NCBI RefSeq assembly: GCF_023078335.1
Contig: NZ_CP095550.1
Coordinates: 2,028,001-2,092,000, forward strand
DNA: 64,000 bases
Reading direction: 5' to 3'
DNA from: Metabacillus endolithicus
GTDB taxonomy: Bacteria > Bacillota > Bacilli > Bacillales > Bacillaceae
The notes under the pieces are model-generated. The model made no database searches. It saw only the letters and a list, made by a program, of their open reading frames with translations, and was not told where the DNA came from. Shown one piece after another: positions 58,901-64,000 of the stretch. A program made the position numbers and the translations under genes. Numbering within the stretch: position 1 is the first letter of the stretch; every line of letters starts with the position of its first letter.

Positions 58901-61162
58901 GTAATGTGTCATATACTACAACATCCACGCTAGTTCCAGCCTTTTGTGCTGCTGCATAATCACCCATTGCTGTTTGTAGATCAGTTACTGCTTGGTCCAC
59001 AGCTGATTGTGTTGCTGTTGTATTACCTAATACTGCTTCAGCTGCTGCAATTGCTTGATTAAATGCATTTAGTTCTACTTGTGTAGTCCATTTATCAGTT
59101 TTTAGCACGTCTGATCCATCTACTGATACTGCTACGTTTGTTACTGCTTTTGCCTCATTAACTTTTGTTGTTAATGCTGTTTTTGTTACCGCAATTTGGT
59201 CACTCGTAGCTTGAGTAACAGTAGTATAAGCTACCTTATTCCCAGCCGAATCTCTTACTACAACATTAAAGTAATACGTAGTTCCTGCAGTTAATCCTGT
59301 AACATTCAACGTGTTTATATTTAGCGTTCCACCTGAGTTTATAAGCGTACCATTTGCTTCAGCATTAGCTACTGAACCAATATTATTTGATGTTGAACTA
59401 TAAACGTAATATCTTAGGTCTGATTGAGAAGTTACATTATCAGTAGCCTTAGTCCAATTCAAATTAAGTGATGTTTGAGTAACTGATGCCGCTGTGATCG
59501 TACCAGTTGCTCCAGCAACAGGCGTAGTTTGGTCACCACTAGAACCCGAGCCACCACCAGAACTCACCGGCGGCACAGTAGTATTATTCGGCACCTCAAC
59601 CCCATCCGAATCCTCAACTCTACCTTTATTATCAACAACAATCTCATCTGTTACTGACTTATCCTTCTCAATCTTCTTAACAACTGCATTCTCTGCAACT
59701 GAAATTGCAGCATTACTATTATTAATTTTTACAAGCGTAGAAGATAAATCCCCTTTTAACAGAACCAGAGAATTTTTATCTTTCGTCTCAACTTGAAGAG
59801 ATTGTAATAATGCACCATTTTCTGCATCAATTGTTGCTTTAGCATTAAGAATCATCTCTAATACTTTAGCGCTTGCACCTAATTTAACCTCTGCACCTAG
59901 TCCGCCTACTGTTACCTTAGAAGATGATAGATCTCCATTTAAGGAAACAACTCCAAGACCTTGAGGAGGCTAATTACTAGGGATGGGATTTTCACGCCAG
60001 TTTCTGCTGTGATATTTGCACTTTGATTAAGCACTAGTTCACCAATGATGCTAGTTTTTCCAAGGATCAATTGGATAGGTACTGGAATATCTAAGATGCT
60101 TGCTATCCCTTTAGTTGTTGATACAACTTTTTGTTCCTCAACTTTGACACTTCCTGTTACATTGACGTTTGTTAATGTAACTTTACCAGCGGAACCGTCT
60201 ACACCTCTAAGAATGATATCTCCTTTTACCTCAAGGTTCTTCAACTCAATGAATGTACCTTCAGCAACTGTAACAACGATATCTTTTTCAATTGTTTGAA
60301 CTTCATCTTCTCCGTAAACAGTCGGCTTACTGGCATCTGTTGAAGTTGCTTCTACATTAATTGTAAAACCACTTTCAATTACTTCTTTGGCTTCTTTTAA
60401 AGAATCAGCCATTTTCTTTAATTCTGGGTATTTTCCTGGGTGAAGTTTGTTTCCTTCTGCTTTGATCTCAACAGCTCTTTTTTCGAGACGGTCTAATTTT
60501 TCGAAGTTTTCTTCAGCTTCTGCAACTTTACCTTCTTCTAACTGTCGAGTGATAAGATCTTGTAAAGTGTAGCGTGAAACTTCATAGATCACTGATTCTC
60601 TAGCAATCTTTGCATCTAGAAGGAATTTACCACGTACTAATTCACGGTTTTGTTCACCGTATACTTTACTAAAAACACGTTCTGCTCTATTAATATCTGC
60701 TGATAATTCATGGTATGTTTCAACCATATCTTCATCAATAACATCTTCGTTTATGTATTGTGTTAATTCATTTGTTTTAGCAATTAGTGCATCTCCAACT
60801 TTAATTGCGTCAATTAATCTTGCTGCTTTTGACTGAGTATTTTTTGCTGCATCTAACTGAGCAACAAGAGCACTTTTATTTGAGGATACGTTCGCAAGTG
60901 CTTTTTCAGCTACTTCAATATCCTTCTTCGCTTTGTTATAAGCACTGATGAATTCCTTAGAAAGGCTGATACTTTTTACTTTACTTAGGTCGTAGTATCC
61001 TTTTAATTGATTGGAAGAATCATAGGCTTGTTTAACTAGCTTTGAAACATCAGTTGCTGCAGATGCATCAGCTGGTCCAGCTGCTACAAATGCTGCCCCT
61101 GTTAAAGCGGTAACCGCTGCTGCTTGCATAAGTTGTTTTTTCATTTTTTTCTTTTTCTTCAA
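55985..61162 (-). CDS. SbsC-type S-layer protein, about 1,725 residues, two frameshifts
   Basis: One gene read in three frames. The start is TTG at 61162, eight bases after AGGAG. The signal peptide ends DASAATDV, close to the SbsC start EAATDV. An SCWP-binding helical region follows (about 35-260) with KVYGEQNRELVR, ARESVIYEVSRYTL and EGNKLHPGKYPEL. Next come beta-helix-like repeats (about 280-540), an FN3 domain, two FIVAR-like helical units (KVNEAKAVTNVAVS...TATQSAVDQAV) alternating with beta units, four nearly identical 112-residue FN3-like repeats and a beta-rich end. The frame breaks at 59969 (one C missing) and 57946-57949 (one base extra). The two indels cancel, so 5,178 bases give 1,726 codons. 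It is probably the lattice protein exported through SecA2/SlaP. Confidence 0.85.
56364..57707 (-). repeat. Four tandem 336-bp repeats coding FN3-like domains
   Basis: Units begin (plus-strand order) at 56364, 56700, 57036 and 57372, exactly 336 bp apart, and differ by only a few bases, for example GCAACAGATATAGC versus GCAATTGATATAGC. Each codes a 112-residue domain with NTIKWTDSLADDIASYRIVR and YFYFVVAVDGAGNEGAP. Such near-identity points to recent duplication or ongoing gene conversion, and copy number may differ between strains or be collapsed in assembly. Confidence 0.93.
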
Positions 61163-61483
61163 AATAAACACTCCTATACTAGTATTTTCCACCTAGTTAT
61201 ATTACCACATTTATACAATAAGTGTGTAATAATATGTATTTTTCTTGAAGAAAATTGGTAAAATTGTGTTTTAAAGGGGTTTCCCACTAACATTTATAGT
61301 AAAAAAGGATTATTCACAACTAACTTCTTAATCATTCCATCTAGTAAGTAACTATCTCTCAGTAAATAATCAAAACTAAAAAACTATATTTTAATTTGCT
61401 CATAGGTAATGAAACCTATTTTCCATTCTCTGCAAATTAAGTTAGAATACAAATATAGACATATTTTTAAAAGGAGCTCAAGA

Positions 61484-62144
61484 ATGAATTACCATTTGAA
61501 CATAGTGAAATTTATTTAGACCACAAATCAGCCTTTATCAACTACAGAAAGCAGAAGCTATCAAAGGAGTTTTCCCCAAACTGATTTTGCTATATGTTTT
61601 ATGCTTAATCACTTATGCAACCAGTACATATTTCGGAATCGGAACGGAAACTTATTCTGGAAATATTACAAATTATACGTTATCAGAATATGAATCTGGC
61701 AAACTTCTATTACTTGGCGGAAAGCTTATTTCTAGCATTCTGTATCCAACCCTTTTTATCTGGTTTGCCTCCATATTTTTTTGGATCTTTCTAGAAATCC
61801 CTTATATAAAAGTAGTCATCGTGCAATCGTTTGGATTTGCTTTTCTACTACTTGGACAAATTGTAACAATGCCAGTTTTGGTTTTACTTGATCTAAATCT
61901 GGTAAGCAATCCTTTTTCTTTTGGTGTACTTAGTCAATACGCATTTGAACATGAGTATTGGAACTCTTTTTTCGGTTCCATCACATTGTTTCATCTAGTA
62001 GCATTAATGCTTCAATACTATTACTTAGCATCTCTTAGTGAAAAAAATAGATATGTTGCTCTTACTCTTTTGATTTTGTTCTACCTAATATCTTGGCTAC
62101 TAACAGGGTTAATGGCATTCATTAAAATCCCTGTATTATTCTAA
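61484..62144 (+). CDS. Yip1-type membrane protein (YknW-like), two frameshifts in its N-terminal part
   Basis: The printed intact frame (from 61587) encodes four or five transmembrane helices. Upstream, a ribosome site AAAAGGAG and an ATG at 61484 precede a second frame reading ELPFEHSEIYLDHKSAF that lacks a stop. Adding one G after the ATG and one A at 61578-61580 joins all three pieces into 220 residues. In Bacillus subtilis, YknW (Yip1 family) helps assemble the YknXYZ exporter, which protects against the SdpC toxin. The next gene is a YknX-like adaptor. The assignment rests on topology and this pairing. Confidence 0.6.
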
Positions 62145-62157
62145 GGAGGTGGAAGAT

Positions 62158-63405
62158 ATGAAAAGATGGGTAAGTATTGTGTTAGCAGTTATTGTGATCG
62201 GATTTATTGGAACAAACGTTTATTTAATTTTTAAAGAAGATAGTAAGGTTCAGCATACCGTTCATGTTGAAAAATGGTCTCGAGTACAGGAACGAGACAT
62301 TGTTGAGACGTTTGAAACAGATGGGATCTTGGTCCCGAAGGAAGAACAGGATGTATATCTTCCACTGGAAAACATTGAATTTCAGCAATTTCTTGTAGAA
62401 GAAGGAGATGAAGTGGCGATCGGAACTCCTTTATTTTTATATACATCACCTGAAATCGATTCTTTGAAAGAAACGCTCGAAACAGAAATCACACAGGTTG
62501 AGGGTGAAATAGAAGGTGTTGAAGACTACATCGACTCTCTAGAAGACTATCAAAGCTCCATCCCTACTACCACATCTGAAATAGAGGTAGACTCTATTCT
62601 GGAAGATGGATTAAAGATTGATGTACATGCATCCTCTGAAATGATTGAAAGCACAATTGAGCAGGAAATTTATAAGCAGGAGCTTGAAAAACGAAAGCTT
62701 GAAGAACAAAAGACGAAGTACGAAAATCAGTTAGACAACATTAATGAACAAGAAAATTCGGCCTCTATGGTCAGTAATATCGACGGAGTTGTTGTTGAAG
62801 TTAATAAAAATCTCGGAAACCCTATTATTACAATCGCATCAAATGAATTAGCGATTGAAGGAGAATTTTCAGAACAGCAACTAAAAAAAGCTGAAACTGG
62901 TATGAAATTGACTGCAACTGCTTCTGGCGAGAACAAGAAGCTCGAAGGAACACTTGATAAAATCAATCCATATCCAGTCAATGAACCAGCAATTGACAAG
63001 GAAAATGCGTATAACTTTGTTGCAAGCATTCTTGAACAGCCAGAAACAGCACCAATCGGGACAAAAACAACGGTTTCTGTTGTAACGGCAGAAGCAATTG
63101 ATGTACCGGCAATACGTGATGGAGCGATTCATGGAAAGAAAACTTCTTATGTTTATCAGTTAAATGAAGATGGACAAATTAAGAAGAAAACGGTTGAAAA
63201 AGGTTTGAGTTTTGATGGTTATACGGAGATTGTTAAAGGTTCTGACATTGGAGAAGTTACGATGCTCAGTCCAGAGAAATCACCTCAAACTAACACTAGC
63301 TTTGTAACCGAAATGAAGCCGAAGCAGATTACAAAGGCCGCTTTGAAGGACTTTACTTCTCGTGAAGTATGGAAATATATATTGATTGGTTTGGTTGAGA
63401 GATAA
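62158..63405 (+). CDS. HlyD/YknX-like membrane-fusion adaptor of an ABC exporter
   Basis: An intact 415-residue protein. It has one N-terminal transmembrane helix (VSIVLAVIVIGFIG), a lipoyl-like half (VYLPLENIEFQQFLVEEGDEV), a long coiled-coil hairpin (about 105-195, with many Glu/Lys), the second lipoyl-like half (VSNIDGVVVEVNKNLGNPI), and a beta-barrel part with GTKTTVSVVTAEA and VYQLNEDGQIKKKTVEKG. This is the RND/MFP adaptor order. I chose ATG at 62158, eight bases after GGAGG. No ABC ATPase or permease follows, unlike the yknWXYZ operon: the next feature is a terminator, so its partner must be encoded elsewhere or be lost. Confidence 0.82.
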   Translation: MKRWVSIVLAVIVIGFIGTNVYLIFKEDSKVQHTVHVEKWSRVQERDIVETFETDGILVPKEEQDVYLPLENIEFQQFLVEEGDEVAIGTPLFLYTSPEIDSLKETLETEITQVEGEIEGVEDYIDSLEDYQSSIPTTTSEIEVDSILEDGLKIDVHASSEMIESTIEQEIYKQELEKRKLEEQKTKYENQLDNINEQENSASMVSNIDGVVVEVNKNLGNPIITIASNELAIEGEFSEQQLKKAETGMKLTATASGENKKLEGTLDKINPYPVNEPAIDKENAYNFVASILEQPETAPIGTKTTVSVVTAEAIDVPAIRDGAIHGKKTSYVYQLNEDGQIKKKTVEKGLSFDGYTEIVKGSDIGEVTMLSPEKSPQTNTSFVTEMKPKQITKAALKDFTSREVWKYILIGLVER

Positions 63406-63410
63406 TTAGA

Positions 63411-63443
63411 AAAACCCGAGTATGTAAGAGATACTCGGGTTTT
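63411..63443 (+). terminator. Terminator of the adaptor gene
   Basis: AAAACCCGAGTAT, loop GTAAGAG, ATACTCGGGTTTT. Confidence 0.88.
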
Positions 63444-63497
63444 AGTTTTTGAAGTGCAAAATTAGAAATAATTTTACTATTCGCACTTAGATTAGCA

Positions 63498-63695
63498 AAA
63501 ATGCTTGGAACATTGTGACTCCAAGCATTTTTACATTATTTTGCATAGAACTTTTACTAAATTTCAAAAGATAAACGGAAAAATTCCGTCTAAATAGAGA
63601 AATACCAGCATTTTTCACAAAATAAGGGGAATTACTCCGCTTATATCGGCCTTTTAAGCATCTATTGTATACTATAACCGGAATTTTTCCGCCTA
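63498..63695. repeat. Repeat element E2: hairpin plus three CGGAAAAATTCCG-type palindromes
   Basis: A hairpin ATGCTTGGA...TCCAAGCAT with T run (63498-63535) is followed by palindromes near 63576, 63627 and 63679, about 51-52 bp apart. It matches element E1 at 25816-26105 in order and in core sequence. The following DNA to 63900 shows no gene. Confidence 0.75.
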
Positions 63696-63900
63696 TTAAT
63701 TGCTGTATTTCTTCGAAAAAATCAACAATGAATAACATCAGAGAGTCTTAACTACCATAACCCTGCCACTTTCAGTACATCAATCTCCTCGCACACTGAC
63801 ACTAATTTTGCCATCCTGTTAAAAGAATGCTAATTAAGCTTTTGTACTCGAAAACCGAATTACTTAATAGTAGAAACTCAGGTTTCTTATTGGTTATGAT

Positions 63901-64000
63901 TCAGCGTGTAACAATCACCCGAACTTCTTTCTCAACTTCTTCCAATGTTTCCTCAATCATTACCGGCAGTAACTCATATCCACCTACCTGCTTAATCGCA
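63901..64000 (-). CDS. C-terminal end of another SbsC-type module protein (cut by the window edge)
   Basis: Reading inward from the right edge on the minus strand gives AIKQVGGYELLPVMIEETLE and then EVEKEVRVIVTR with a stop at 63901-63903. The first part matches the [AV]-E-I-K-x-[AV]-G-G-Y-x-x-L-P end of the SbsC-type modules seen elsewhere. The protein therefore ends shortly after its module, so any other domain would lie N-terminal, beyond the window. Confidence 0.65.
   Translation of the reverse strand, partial: AIKQVGGYELLPVMIEETLEEVEKEVRVIVTR

Overview
The window is low-GC DNA of a Bacillaceae-type Firmicute. The evidence is strong GGAGG ribosome sites, many TTG starts, SecA2 with its S-layer assembly partner, Sec signal peptides and Bacillus-style cell-wall enzymes. 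Almost every gene acts at the cell surface. No SLH domain and no csaB-like pyruvyltransferase are visible. Surface anchoring instead appears to rest on a helical module that matches the N-terminal, secondary-cell-wall-polymer (SCWP) binding part of the Geobacillus stearothermophilus S-layer protein SbsC. I count eleven copies in ten genes, including one cut by the right edge.

Layout: (1) 1-2.4 kb, the end of an Amidase_3 autolysin, an SH3 protein and a SpoIID/LytB protein. (2) 2.5-3.8 kb, two tandem palindrome arrays. (3) 3.9-14.6 kb, a minus-strand polysaccharide operon: Wzy- and Wzx-like proteins, a Wzz-like protein, an asparagine-synthase-like protein, and all five enzymes expected to turn UDP-GlcNAc into UDP-2,3-diacetamido-2,3-dideoxy-mannuronic acid (WbpA, WbpB, WbpE, WbpD and WbpI types). 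No glycosyltransferase is present. (4) 14.9-18 kb, divergent secA2-slaP. (5) 18.2-19.3 kb, a third array. (6) 19.4-53.9 kb, secreted and wall proteins: lytic transglycosylase, NlpC/P60, M14 carboxypeptidase, two subtilases, two paralogous beta-propellers, a GH18/LysM protein, a secreted ankyrin protein, a PQQ-like propeller, an alkaline phosphatase with a Pho box, a transglutaminase-like protein, an LCP transferase, an L,D-transpeptidase, an O-antigen-ligase-like protein, a membrane acyltransferase and a lipoprotein. (7) 54.3-55.8 kb, decayed mobile DNA (group II intron remnant and broken radC). (8) 56-61.2 kb, a large SbsC-type S-layer protein with four near-identical 112-residue FN3-like repeats. 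(9) 61.5-63.4 kb, a YknW/YknX-like pair, then repeats and the edge gene.

How the genes may work together: the operon would make a diacetamido-mannuronate-containing polymer, LCP would attach it to peptidoglycan, SecA2/SlaP would help export the S-layer protein, and SbsC-type modules would hold the S-layer and many enzymes on that polymer. A second C-terminal module with repeated Y-x-V-G-G-G-Y-Y-I units is found on five other secreted proteins and looks like an alternative wall anchor. This is inference from domain content and proximity.

Two further points matter to the reader. All long convergent (tail-to-tail) junctions carry palindromic repeats with a period close to 52 bp, although three unrelated palindrome cores are used. 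Also, eleven genes are broken by one or two 1-2 base indels, mostly in homopolymers, and each reading frame is restored exactly by undoing them. Sequencing or assembly error is the simplest reading, so these genes are annotated as single loci.
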